Below, in pieces: positions 21,543-33,700 of a stretch of 64,000 nt of DNA. Under the pieces are notes generated by a model. The model worked only from the letters and a program-made list of their open reading frames with translations, was not told the DNA's origin and did not search any database. Both the position numbers and the translations under genes were made by a program. The stretch's first letter is position 1; the number at the start of each line of letters is the position of its first letter. This stretch comes from Trichuris trichiura (Eukaryota > Nematoda > Enoplea > Trichinellida > Trichuridae): positions 868,001 to 932,000 of the forward strand of contig JBAJFE010000029.1 of the NCBI GenBank assembly GCA_037903355.1. The letters run 5' to 3'.

Positions 21543-23153
21543 TCAAGGCGCATTCTGTGCATTTAGCACATCTTCCAGCGCGCGGTCAATATTTTTCCAA
21601 GCGTGGAGCTTGCGTGTTATTGGATGCTCCGGAAGCATCCGATGGAAAAATTCCGTTGTAAGACGACGTAACCTTTGCAGTTCGTTTCTTTTGCGTCTGT
21701 ACAAATTTAAAATTCTTGTATTCGTTTCTTGCAAATAGCCAACACAGGTTGTCAAATCAGCCGATTCGCTGAATTCCACCACATCGTTTAGAATTGCCAT
21801 TTCAACCAGTTGCGACTCACCATCCAAATTACCACAACGCGACGGTTGGGGGCTTGTTATTCCAGTTTCATTTGGTGTTGGAGCCCAACCAACGGAAGAG
21901 ATACCAGGAAAACAATCAGAAATTGGCGACTGATTACTGCTAGAATGTGAAGCACTATCTCCCACATTTCCATTTAAAGCAAAGCAGTCAAACTCAATCC
22001 GACTTCTTGCACCTTCACACTGCCCATTTAAATTTTTTTCATTTCGAACATAGATATGGGAACATTTATCAACTCGCTCTTTCATAGGATAATCGTTTTG
22101 TCTTACCGACTGCCCACTGGCAGGATTCGAATTACAAGTTTCACGTGTAGAAGAACGTGTCCGCGGCAATGAACGAGCATGACTTATCGGGGCTGCTGCC
22201 TCCAATAATCTGTGCCCCCGTTGTGTCTGCGGATTGTCGCAACTCTTCTGGGCAACAGTGCGTTTTCTAGAACTCTGCGATCCTGTTTGACTTCGTTTTT
22301 TCGTTGCGTGCTTGAAGCGCTTGTGATGATACAGACCTCTTAGGGTAGATGCATTGAAACCGCATTTTTCACAACGATACTCCGTTGTCACAGAGTTTTC
22401 CATCTCTTGTGTTTCAACAACTCCGTTCTCTTGTTCAGGGGCATCCACTGCTTCATTAGATTCATCAATTGGTTCTTCTTGGGCGTTGTCTGTTTGAACT
22501 GCATTGATACCAATTAGCGACGCGTCACTTGCGTGATTAAACGTCAAATGATGCAGTAAGGAACGACGAAATGCGTAGCGAGCGTTGCATTGCTTACAAA
22601 AATATACATTTGCATGTTGGTTTCTTCGGTGAACTTGCAAAGCATTTGGATTGCGAGTTACATAGTTACACGACGAAAACGGACAGTACTTTGGCAATGC
22701 AGTTGTTACATGAGGATTGTGCTTTTCTCTTAGGTGCTTCTTCAACGAATAGTTTCGTGTAAACTTTGCACTACACATTCCGCAAGAAAAAGATTTTACA
22801 CCCGCATGCTTTCGTTTATGCACCATGAAGTTCTTACGATTCTGCGTAGAGAAAGGGCAGAACTGACAAACGAACATTGGCTGTGATTCACTATTTCCTC
22901 CTTCCGCAGCTTTTACGTTCTCACAGAATTTAAGCCTTGTCGTCTCACTGCCGGCATCACCAGCACTGTCCTCCGAGGTATTGAAAGCTATATCGCTTTC
23001 ACGCAACATTTCCGAAGTGAAAATATTGCTGAACGGGCTCGTATCTCCACGCACAGAGTTGGCCAGCGCCTCGTCATTGAATGGGCTTTTGATTCTCAAT
23101 TCGTAATTTGCTTCCTTGAATTGAAGCGAAGGAGAAATGCAGTCGTCCCACAT
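21543..23153 (-). CDS. C2H2 zinc-finger protein, five fingers
   Basis: A single uninterrupted frame of 536 aa from ATG (23153) to TGA. It has a Ser/Asp/Glu-rich N-terminus, then four closely spaced C2H2 fingers at residues ~94-116, 122-145, 157-180 and 184-207. A fifth is at ~259-282 (YRCEKCGFNAS...HHKRFKH), separated by an acidic Glu-rich linker. Finger spacing is irregular, with no TGEKP linkers. Several fingers have the CxxC...HxxxxH or HxxxH spacing seen in REST- or ZNF-type proteins. A basic KKRSQTGSQSSRKR run after the last finger could be a nuclear localisation signal. The ~220 C-terminal residues are Ser-rich and end in a predicted amphipathic helix (TRILNLYRRKRNELQRL). It is likely a DNA-binding regulator; I cannot name an orthologue. 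A 5' non-coding exon is possible. Confidence 0.85.
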   Translation of the reverse strand: MWDDCISPSLQFKEANYELRIKSPFNDEALANSVRGDTSPFSNIFTSEMLRESDIAFNTSEDSAGDAGSETTRLKFCENVKAAEGGNSESQPMFVCQFCPFSTQNRKNFMVHKRKHAGVKSFSCGMCSAKFTRNYSLKKHLREKHNPHVTTALPKYCPFSSCNYVTRNPNALQVHRRNQHANVYFCKQCNARYAFRRSLLHHLTFNHASDASLIGINAVQTDNAQEEPIDESNEAVDAPEQENGVVETQEMENSVTTEYRCEKCGFNASTLRGLYHHKRFKHATKKRSQTGSQSSRKRTVAQKSCDNPQTQRGHRLLEAAAPISHARSLPRTRSSTRETCNSNPASGQSVRQNDYPMKERVDKCSHIYVRNEKNLNGQCEGARSRIEFDCFALNGNVGDSASHSSSNQSPISDCFPGISSVGWAPTPNETGITSPQPSRCGNLDGESQLVEMAILNDVVEFSESADLTTCVGYLQETNTRILNLYRRKRNELQRLRRLTTEFFHRMLPEHPITRKLHAWKNIDRALEDVLNAQNAP

Positions 23154-25789
23154 GGCTATAAAAATATTCTAATCGAAAAGACATTTAAGAAAATCAGCAA
23201 TTATATTTATCTTACAGCATTAAGGTACTTTATTTCAAATTTCGACATAAGAACTTTATATGTACTACCACAAAAAGTCTAACTTCTTCAAAGTTCCGGG
23301 AGGACACTACAGATGAATACACTTTTTATCTAATCCAAATTATCGAATTACTAGAGCAGATATTTAATGGCGCGCTGTTGCCTAAAGATGCGGAAGAATG
23401 TGGAATTGCATGATTAGTTCACTCAAAAGCAACACATTCCCGCAGAAAGAACAGCACGCCATTTACACATGCGAAAGAGATCCTATAGGGGTTAAAAAAG
23501 ATGAAATTTTCAACCTCAAGCGATAAACAATATACAGTTTTACTGCTAATTCAAACGGCCGTTCATTAGCGGATTGCACCATAAACCTGTAATAAGTTTA
23601 CGTTGAAAACAGAACGACTGGGAATGCAGAGAAAATTGAAAAAAAGCAAGTTGACCTTTCTCACTCAAACGCAGGATTCTCAGTGTTTTGCCGAATTATT
23701 TTCAACCCAAATGGTTTCACGGCGCGAACGCACACACAGCATGCACACATTGTTTTACAGCCCTTGCCAAGCTCAGAAGCACCACTTTAAGGATCACAAG
23801 CGATTCATTGAGAATCCCTCTCCATGGAATCCCAAAATGTCACATACTCGCTCATAAGTTTTTAAAACGAAACTCTTTCACTACGGCCACCAAATATATT
23901 CATTCAACAGCTATGAACATTTGTAAACTCTCTGTGATACTACCGTCTGATGGTGTTCACGCGATCTAATCAGCATGAAGGTTTCCATCGGCTAAATCGT
24001 GGCCAAATAGTAGTTAATCCGAGCTCCATCTCATCAGACCCTGAGAAGGAAGTAAATTTTGCTCCCCTCCAGCAATCCCATTAATGCACAACTTTACTGT
24101 ACCGCTAGACAAGCAAAGGCCTGCAAGCTTTGCGAACTTGCACAAATAAGAAAACTCCTAAACTTGGAAAGTCAAATTAATAATTTGACAATTCCGCTAA
24201 TGAAATTTTCAAGTTTCCTAAGAAATCATTGCGCGTTGACAAACCTTTTGTACTAATTATAAATACGCAGCGAAAAGAATATTTCCTAATATTTAAATGG
24301 AATTAGGCAGACACTGAAAATTGCTCGCTGCTCGGTACGGTCACCTGCTCGTTTTGGTTGCACACTATAGCCAAATTTAACAATCTGCAGGCAATACACT
24401 GCACTGTTTTGTGTACTGTAAACCCAGTGTAGATTATTGAAAAAACGTCTAAAGCATCATTAAGAGACGTTTAGTTTCTTTTAGCAGTTGCCTGACAGTT
24501 TAACGGCTTTGTCAAACTTTTAGAAACAGAAATTAAATTGTTTTCTTTAACATAATTGAATTTCGTATAGTATACCGCTAACTCTAAGTTAAGCACATAT
24601 TTAAGCTATTTAAGAGAAATCACAGAGGCATCCAATTTTTAGCAACAGGATTACCCTGTAGCCACTGAAAATGGTGAAACTGTGACCTCCATTCGCTCAA
24701 CAAAATTTGTAAGAGAAAAAACCGTTTGTCGAACACTGTAGAAGTTCATAAGATTCTCTAAAAATGTAGTTGCTAACTGGAATGTTTTCCGTGAAAATGA
24801 AAGCATGGTTGCTTAAAACAAGCTAATCATGCTTTTATCTTTATGAAATCCTGCTCTCTTTCAAATAAAACACGAGTTTCCAAGAACGGGTAAATATGCG
24901 TGTGTATGGCAAGTCTTCCCACAACACATGTGGGAGTGTACTGTAGTAACGTTGTCTGTTCGCAGGTATTAATTCTATAACATGCATTGAAATCTCATAA
25001 CAGTGAACTGTTAACGAGTGTGAACAGTTCTTAAATAATTAATGCTCTAAGCAGTATAATGAACAAGAGCAAGAAAGTGCGCCATCGAAAGCAAATACAG
25101 TAAGTAGTTCGCACCAGTAAAATAGTGCAGTTCTTGTATGAAATCTTTACGATTTAAAATGCTATCTGCTCACGAGCAGAATAATTAGAGACTACGTTTA
25201 TATCTTCCTAAAACATGTAGCGGAGCACGTAAAATGGCTCGTAGAGGGTTGCAACGTCATTGCACTACAAGGAAACTGTAACAGTATAAAGCAAAGTAAA
25301 TCTCGTGAAACAAACTCAGATTACGGAAAGGCTTTTTCTAAATTTCTTTGCAACTTAAGACAATCGCAAGATCACCTCTTAAATATGCACAGTGTCTAAA
25401 TGCGGGCTCAAAGAAACATTTCCGAATAAAGAGAATTGCAGCAAAACAGGTAATCAAAACGAATAGAAATTAATTTGCATTAATGCCTATAACCACTAAA
25501 GGACGCAAATTTACTATTTACTGCACTGACGTGAAGTTCAGGTTAGGAAAATAGTATAACTTATGCGAACAAAATGACTTTGCGGCTCGCCTAAACAATT
25601 GCACTGTAGGCTCTTATTTTAAAACGTGCATCCTGCACTTGCAAAGTTTCAGCAGGCTCCAAATACAATTCATAAGTACACGTTTACGTGAGCTATATAT
25701 AATTAATCCGAAGAAACAATAAAATAACGTACTAAAATAAATTAAGACGGTATAAATCATTCGAAAATTATGAAAACTTACCTAAAAGC
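23154..25789. other. long interval without supported genes
   Basis: 2.6 kb upstream of the zinc-finger gene. Short frames occur on both strands, but none has paired splice signals or recognisable sequence. It could contain the promoter and 5' UTR of the zinc-finger gene and the 3' end of the unidentified minus-strand gene. Confidence 0.4.
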
Positions 25790-26454
25790 AACTTGAAGTT
25801 CTGTCGAAATTAAGAAACAATGATTCTCTTCAGAGAAACCAACAACTACCGTATAACCGTTGTCAAGTCCGCGGATAGACGCCATGCTGTAAGCACAGTG
25901 TTGGTGGAAATTTTTCCATGAAATGAGTGCAACTGCTAAATGATCTCCTGTTGCACACACTGCGGGTGCAGTAGGTTCCCAATTCACTCGTTTTTCTTTC
26001 TGCTATCATAAACGTTGTTTGCAAAGTTTCTTATTCCTTGCACAGAGTGCATGTCAAGCAGCTGAAATTACCTGCCTAATAATTGCTTTTCGCAGGTAAC
26101 GTCTTCTGCGTATTCTAGCCTAACGTTTGACGCCGCTCCACCTTTTCCAGTGTTAAAGGACTATGGTAAACCAAGTCAAAGGCATATTTCTATGCGATTG
26201 TGTATGCAGTTATACGTCAGATCAATAAAATCAATGAATGTCGTTATTCTAAAAATTCACTTAGCGTTTAGAACTGACCTTATGCCGTCTGCAATGCTTT
26301 AGAGGTGGGTTACCTTAGGCAATGGAGCGAAAAATGCCAAACATGAAAAACCAGAACGTTTGTTCACTCACTGTCCTTGGTTCGTTATATTTATGCCAGG
26401 CAACTGCGTAATGTACGGTGCATTGCAGCTGTTTTGGCAGCTTCGTAAAAGTCA
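25790..26454 (-). CDS. unidentified multi-exon gene, partial model
   Basis: Three stretches look like exons on the minus strand. One is ~26454-26371, starting with an ATG and ending at a GTGAGT donor (MTFTKLPKQLQCTV...). The second is ~26165-26078, after a CATAG acceptor and ending at GTAATT (...GGAASNVRLEYAEDVTCEKQ). The third is ~26002-25791, after GATAGCAG and ending at GTAAGT (...CATGDHLAVALISWKN, GYTVVVGFSEENHCFL). The third is the strongest: 70 residues, open, with good splice sites and a beta-rich pattern like a propeller or extracellular repeat. The phase between the second and third does not close with the sites I chose, so at least one boundary is wrong. The gene probably continues below 25790. 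I do not recognise the family. Confidence 0.35.
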
Positions 26455-27794
26455 TTTTCCCCAGTAAAAGGATTCACTTCATGTATGAAAGCCGAGGTGG
26501 TACAGGTTTGCAGTACTTCTCCTTTACTGCAATCACTGAATAGTGCGATTGACCTTGAACTGCTTATCCATGTGGTGAATGGAAATTTAAGTGGTGCACA
26601 TTTGCTGCTACAAAGTGTCCCTTTCGGGCGATGATTTTTTGTACACGATCAGCTTACTTGACGTACTAGGTATGCACCATTTGATAATTGATTTACCTAA
26701 CCATAACATGCAGCGAAACCTTAACCATTTGATAAATGACAAAGTTTAAGCAGAAGAGGAAAGAACAATACTTGACAACTTTTGAAACATTTGTGCTCTA
26801 TTCTCAATAACAGAACGATAGCAGAATTCAGTCTGTTTCTCGGGGATGAAAGATCGTGCAATCGTCGGTTAAGTAAATTCCTTCCCCTTGCGAATATCAG
26901 CAATCATACGTGTCAGCTGCTTTCTTGCTCAAAATATTATTTCTCTTGGACTGACATAAATGCAAGACCCGTGCAGTCAGACTGGCGTAAAGAGAGTAAT
27001 TGAGAGGAAACAGTGTGTACGTGAGATTCCTGCATTGAATTTCCCTTTCAAAAAGAATGTTCATGCACAAAAAAATGAATGCACATACACAGAAAGTTAT
27101 AAGTTAAAGTTTTTATTCCCCAGCAAAAAGTATAGCACCACATTAATCAGCATTGTGTTAATTATTTCTCGCGTCCCAAAACGCTTACGTTAAAGCAACT
27201 GCCGAATTTATTAAAGTCAAGTAATTCAATCTTTAGTATAAAATTATCATAGTGCACTTTACGCGTGATTTAATTTCAAGTATTGTTTTAAAAGCGTTAC
27301 GACAGAAATCATTATTTTACACCGTATATTCTTCCCTTGACTGTCATAACATGCTACAGTATGTTATGCTTTGATCAGGCGTTAAAAGTTGCATCGCAAA
27401 GTTTGCGTTTCGACGCGTTCATTTACTCGCTTTTTATTTTTCCATTAAAAAGCATTTTCCAAGAAGCCTTGCCGTTGTGAAAAGTTGTTATACTTTCAGA
27501 AAAATTAATTAAATGATTTATTTGCAATCCATTTTTTAAAAATAAATGTGTGCATGAAGTTAGTAGCAAAAAACCGTAGCGCATAGCATGGCTGTTTTGA
27601 TGTCACATGCTGAACTTTTTAATCATCTATTTACTTTTCTATATTTAGACTTATGTGCCAAGGGCTTTCTCATCTTTACGAACGGATGAAAGTCGCTATT
27701 GTTGGAATTTTAGTGCACCGGTCAGGCATTTAGCAAAATTAGTTTCTGATTATTTTACCCGCCTCTACGAGAAAATAGGCAATTAGGGCAGAAG
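26455..27794. other. divergent upstream interval of liprin
   Basis: 1.3 kb with no convincing exon. It probably includes liprin regulatory sequence and 5' UTR. Confidence 0.4.
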
Positions 27795-30700
27795 ATGTGG
27801 AATTTGATGAGATGTGACGTTATGCCCACTATTTCTGAAGATAGTCTTGATGGTGCTTGCTCGACGGGTAAGTTGGTTCAAAAGCATTATAGTATAAGGC
27901 GGTAGATTTTATCATTTTTTCCAATTGAAAAGCTTTTTTGGCTCTGCATATTGCGTGCAGTCCGACATGCACATCATTTGTCCTTTCAAGGCCTTACACC
28001 GAACAATGAAACCTCAAAGTTCGAGCAAATTATGGTCAACATGCTTGACGAAAGAGATAAATTGTACGAACAGCTTTTGGAGTGTCGTCGGCAACTGGAA
28101 GAAGTGCAAAGTCGGTTAAGCGAAGCTCAAAAGACAAATGAGTTGTTACAGCGCCAGCTGGAAGATAGCTCAGAACCTATTTCCAGGGTAAAACATTCTC
28201 CATTATTTCTGTTTTAAAATGAAAATACCCAGCATTTGGTAACCTCCAAAGTTGCAATTCTGTTTTGCTGGATTTTTGGGCTAACTGTTAGCCTGTGCGG
28301 AGCTGTTTTAATAATATCCTTCATCGGACCCTATTTGGTTTATAATTACCCTCCGAGCAGCACTTTGTTTTTAAGGTTCAGTTATATAACTGTGATCTAC
28401 TCGATCTTCAGAGTGAATCTTTCTCTTCCAGGGAGCAATAGCGGACGCGGTTTCCTTATTTTGCTTGTTCGAGTACTTACGATTCTGAAATATTACCATA
28501 TCCATAAGGGTGCATAGGATGCTGCCTAAAAATGCTGCTGACAAATGAGGTGATATGTTTGAAAGTTGGCATGACACGTTCGTTTTTGTCCTGCCACTAG
28601 TACAGTTTTCCCATAAGAGTTTTTGTACCATTTTTGAAAAAAAAAAGTGCAGTTGTTTTGCTACATATAATTGAAAAAGATCCGTAGACAACACTTTAAA
28701 AAACGCGAAGTAAGCTAAAGAGGATAAAAAAGCAAATTCACCTACCGCTAACTGCCAGTTTACTGTTGGTAGTACATGGTTAATGCCTTGAATTTCGCTA
28801 TGCATATTTTGTTTTGTTGTAGTTCTATGTGTCCATTCTTGTAGCTGAGCACTTCTTTCTTACTTTCAGAAATCATATTGCAATAAAATTAGCTCATGCC
28901 ATAATAAAAGCCTTTGTCAGTTATGAAATGTAATAAATGTAGTACTCGTTCTGTCAATCATTACGAAATGGTTGAATCAGTTTTCTGCAGGTTTTGGAAT
29001 TGTGTTGTTTTGTACATATGAACTGCAATCTATTGCATGGATAGTTATGCAAGCGAATGAGAATGCGTTTGAGAATAAATTCAACTTGAATAATGGCCAC
29101 TTGTATTGCCATTATCCGAAAAATGACTTCTTAAAGTCCGTCTGCAGATAGCATCTTTCCATCATGATTTTTCCTTTCCGCTGTCCGTTGGGAAATTACT
29201 ATGCCCTCTATGACAAAGGTGACGCAAAGGGTTTCACCTATTGATTTGTAGAAATTTAGCATCGTGTCTTGCGGGCACAAAGTGATCATCGATCGAGCAT
29301 TGACGCATTCTTAGATACTATCACATTAGTTGACTGTTATTCCCTTCTGGTTCGTTGTGTTCGTCCGCTGGAACTATCCCTGCTATCCATTCCTTTTCTA
29401 GTTCACAAACAGATCTGCTTAAGTATCGTTTTATTTTGAGGTTAACAATTGGCTTCCTGTTTTTGTTCGCTCAGATTGTAATTCCGATTTCCCGTTTAGA
29501 AATGGAGGCATGCTTTAAAAATGATTTTTTTTCAGTAGATGCATGCAGCTTTTTCATGTTTCCTCGTATAAGTTAATGTTGTTCTTTCTAAGCAGCTGTT
29601 GCCAAATTAATTTTCTAAACTTCTCCGCGCTACGGTCCCTAGTTCAAACATTCCTAATTTCATATCCTCAACTCAACTATGGCCAATTTGGCGCAGTAAT
29701 TGTTTAACAATGGCGACACTTACGAGCGGTTTCGAGGTGTAAAAAACGTTTTTGCAATTTCAAAACTGAGAAAGTCATTGGGTTTTCGTGATCACAAATT
29801 TTTACGTTTGAAACGGCATTCATTGTTTTTATACATGTCGATGTGTTACTGTAATTATTTGCGGCTTTTCCTTTTACAATCACTCAATTTCAATCATGCC
29901 AGCGGACTGAAGTAAAACGTGATTAACGTCACTTGCGGGATGATAGTATCTAAATGTTAAAATACCATCTTTTGAATTGTTAAATTGTTCGTCCTAACTG
30001 CGTTCAAATCTCTTCATCCAAACATCAATGTTGCATTGACGATCGATCCATTAAGACCATCATTGGTTTTCCGTTCTTATGTACACGCTTGACTTTGCTG
30101 TTCATCTAACAAAAAAAACTGTTTTCGTTGAGTTTATACTTTTTTACCAAAACGTTTTGCGTCTGCCAAATATGTTAGGTTCGCCCAGAAAACAGCCCCT
30201 TTTGAAGTTAGACATGTTTTTTTCATGTTAGGTGAGCATTCGTTAAAGAGAAAGGATTGCAAGTTAGCAAAGCTTCTTAAGCATGTTCTTGTAGGACGTC
30301 CATGTTATGGCAAAAGAGCTTGCGAAGATTAAAGAACAGCTATTGGAGAAAGAGGAAGAAATTGTTGAGCTCAAAGCAGAACGGAGCAATACAAAAGCAG
30401 GCTCACTGTGCAATCGCTGTATCTATAATAAGCATTGTCATTTAGCTCCTTCTTGAACATTTGGAATGCTTAGTATCACGGCACGAACGTTCATTGAGGA
30501 TGACTGTTGTGAAAAGGCAAACGCAGGCATCTGGAGACATGTCCTCTGAAGCTGAAGTGCTTAAAGCTTTGAAGTCGCTTTTTGAGCATCATAAAGCGTT
30601 AGATGAAAAGGTACGATGGACTGTCCCGATTTTGTTGCATTTAATGGCCTGTTTTTCTAGGTACGTGAACGTCTCAGGGTGGCTATGGGTAAGGTATCGT

Positions 30701-33700
30701 CTTTAGAGAACGAGTTGGCAACAGCTGCTCAGGAAGTATGGTTTGATGGTCAAATAAAATTTTTTATAAATAAGCTAAGCTTTTTTTTTCTAGAACGCTT
30801 CTTTAAACCAAAGAATTTCCGACTTATCTACAGAATTAGAACGAGAAAAGGAGCGTGGTTCGGGTTCACCATTTAGGAAAACTGCAATAGACAATTCGGT
30901 TGCCGTGGCGGGGACTGAAGCGTCCAACAGCGAGCTTGTCGGCCTACAAAATGCTTACGACGAAACGAAGAACAATTTATCCAGCGCATTGCAGCGCCTT
31001 AATGAGTCCGTAAACAGGTTAGTCACGCTGTTGTGAATTCTTTCCTTTACCCTCCAGTGCTCTTGTTTATCCGTAAGCTTGTGATCAATTTGGCGCCGCG
31101 TTGCATTTCGATTGGTTTCGAAATTTCCATCTGCTTAGTGAGGCGTCGCGTTTTTTATAGACACTTTTGTAATCATATAGGCGTTATAGTTCCGTTTTAA
31201 ATCAGAAATCACAGAAGAACGAGAAGTGAGTAGTTTCTTACTGTTTCGTATGTCTTCGTTTGGAACTTGTCTAATTATGCATTACCCTTATCTTGTCTGC
31301 AAGCACTTTAGAAGTTTAGTTATATTGAATTAATTTATTTTCACCGCACCATAGCGCTAGCTACAGTGGCTAGAGAATGCAGTAATTTTGTCCAACCAAC
31401 TGTCAGCGTTTCTTTATGAGAATATACTATAGCTTAGCTGTAATGTTACAGAATTTCGAAGCTGGAAGAGTCTTTGAATTGTACGCATGACGAGCTTTCA
31501 AGGGCGCAGGAATTAAATCGAAAGTTGAACCAGGATCTTCAAGAGGTCGGTAAAGCTTTTCAAGAATTTGTTTGTCTATAATTTTTTTCAGAGTATTATC
31601 TTCAAAAGCGACCAAGAGGAGCGGTTGAATTCTCTCGAAGGTCGATGTTTGACAGTTCAAAGGGAATCGTCTTTGATTCAGGAGCAAAACGATAAGCTTA
31701 TGCAAGAACTGACTAGCAAGGATGCTGCGCTCAGATTGGTATGTTATACTTGCGGTTTTTTAGTGCCTACACGTCATCTATTTTTTGCCGCTTTAATTTC
31801 ATTATTGACTTAGATCAGACGTATTAGTAAGGCGAGACGCACTGTCGTTGTCAAACAGTTGCCTGCATTGTTTCTTAAATGCCTGAATTGTTCGTTGGGA
31901 ATTCATTCTTTATTAAGTTGGTTGCACGTCGTGTTTTTCTTTGTAGAATGAGGAGAAGGTGCGAAACCTGCAAGAACGCCTTGAGCTTGCGGAACAACAG
32001 TTGGCTCAGTCTCTAAAACGCAGCAATTCCACCCCTTCTGTAGAAGCGGAGCTGCAGCAACGAATGGAAGCTCTGAGCGCGTTTGAACAAAAGCATTTGT
32101 CGGCAGAGGAACGTATCGGAAGGTTGGAAAGGCAAATAGAGGAGAAAAACGCGGAAGTTTTGCGCGTATTGCAACGGGAAAAAATGAACGAAGATCACAA
32201 TCAAAGATTGTCGTCTACTGTCGACAAACTTTTGTCAGAGTCAAATGAACGTCTGCAACAGCATTTGAAGGAGCGCATGCAAGCTCTTGAAGACAAGAAC
32301 CGTTTGCTACAGGAATTGGAGGATGTCAAAAAGGCTCTTATGCACATGCAACGACTTAAGGTATGTCGACCTTTATTTTACCCTTATCGTTTTATTTTGT
32401 TTGCAGAATCGGTTAGAACGGGAAAAGGAATTTTTCGTCGGTGAAATCGACTCGCTTCGTAATCAGTTGTACTCATGTAGAACCGCGCAATTTCAAGAAA
32501 GGTATTCTCTCCATTGTATACATTATTTTACTGGTATATATTCAGCTTACAAAGCGAAAATCGCGGTAGTGCTTTGCCAGCTGATTACTTGGTTGCAAGG
32601 CGCCCTTGCAAAGGACGCGAAAGAGCCTTAAGAAGTGATGTTTCAAAGGTAGTTTTGTTTTGTAGGGGTTTTTTCTTTCGCATTTACAAGTTGGTTTTCT
32701 ACAGGTGCAAACGCTGAATGAGCATGACTGGGACCGTCTTCAGCAGGCGCATGTTCTAGCCAACATACATTATGCATTTTCTAAATCTCCAGAAGAGTTT
32801 GCAGCTGATTCACCACTGTCAGAGGGGACAACCGACGCAGAAAACGGCGCAGTTGTTGCCGATGGACCTGAGGCTCAGCGCCCTCAGGATACCACTAGTG
32901 GAGACGACTCTAACGCTTTGGAAGCTGAAACGTTGGCTGCAATCCTTCAGGAGCAACTTGACGTTATTAGTAGCGAAATTAAGTAAGTTTGCTGTAGCTT
33001 TAATTTAGCCTATTCGTGGACTTTACGGTAGGTTTATCCAAGAAGAAAAACAGGGTGCTGAATCTCGAGAAGAGCAACTTGAGGATCGATGCCGAATTTA
33101 TTCATCCCAATTCCACTCGTTGCCCAACCAGCATAGTTGCATGATTCCACAGGCAGAACCTGCAACTGGTTCAGTTGAGGACAGTAAGTCAAAGAAGGCA
33201 GAATATTTTCCTCGCCACGGTGACGGTTACCTGCCGCATCCAAGAATGGTTCACGGTGGCGCCCAGTTCATATGTCAAGTAATAATAACAATTGTACCTT
33301 CGCCATTACGACAAAATTATTTTTAGGATTACGATGCTCGTGCTGTTGACTATGAGATTTCAAATGATGTTATGTGTAACAGGAAACCTCTTGCAAGAGA
33401 CATCTCAGAGTAAGATTAAGAACTTGCTTGTTATAAGCTTGCGTATCGTTACGTTCTTTAAAGGATAGTAGATCACGGGCATGAATCTCCGCACAGTAGC
33501 CCGTCGTCAAATGGTCCGAATAGCTTTGAAACAGTCAATGACAGAGGTGCTAGTACTACTGCGAATATGAAACGTTCATCATCCTCTGGCTTACGATCTC
33601 TGGGTCGGTTTTTCGCTCGGAAGGATAAACTAAAGAGTGCCAGCCCGGTTCCTCAGCGATCTGCCAATTTCGAGTGCTCTAGTTCTGCGGAATGGAACCT

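Noticed and set aside
31199..31224. Possible 20-nt microexon in liprin between exons 6 and 7
   Set aside because: Good-looking borders, but including it breaks the reading frame, whereas skipping it keeps phase.
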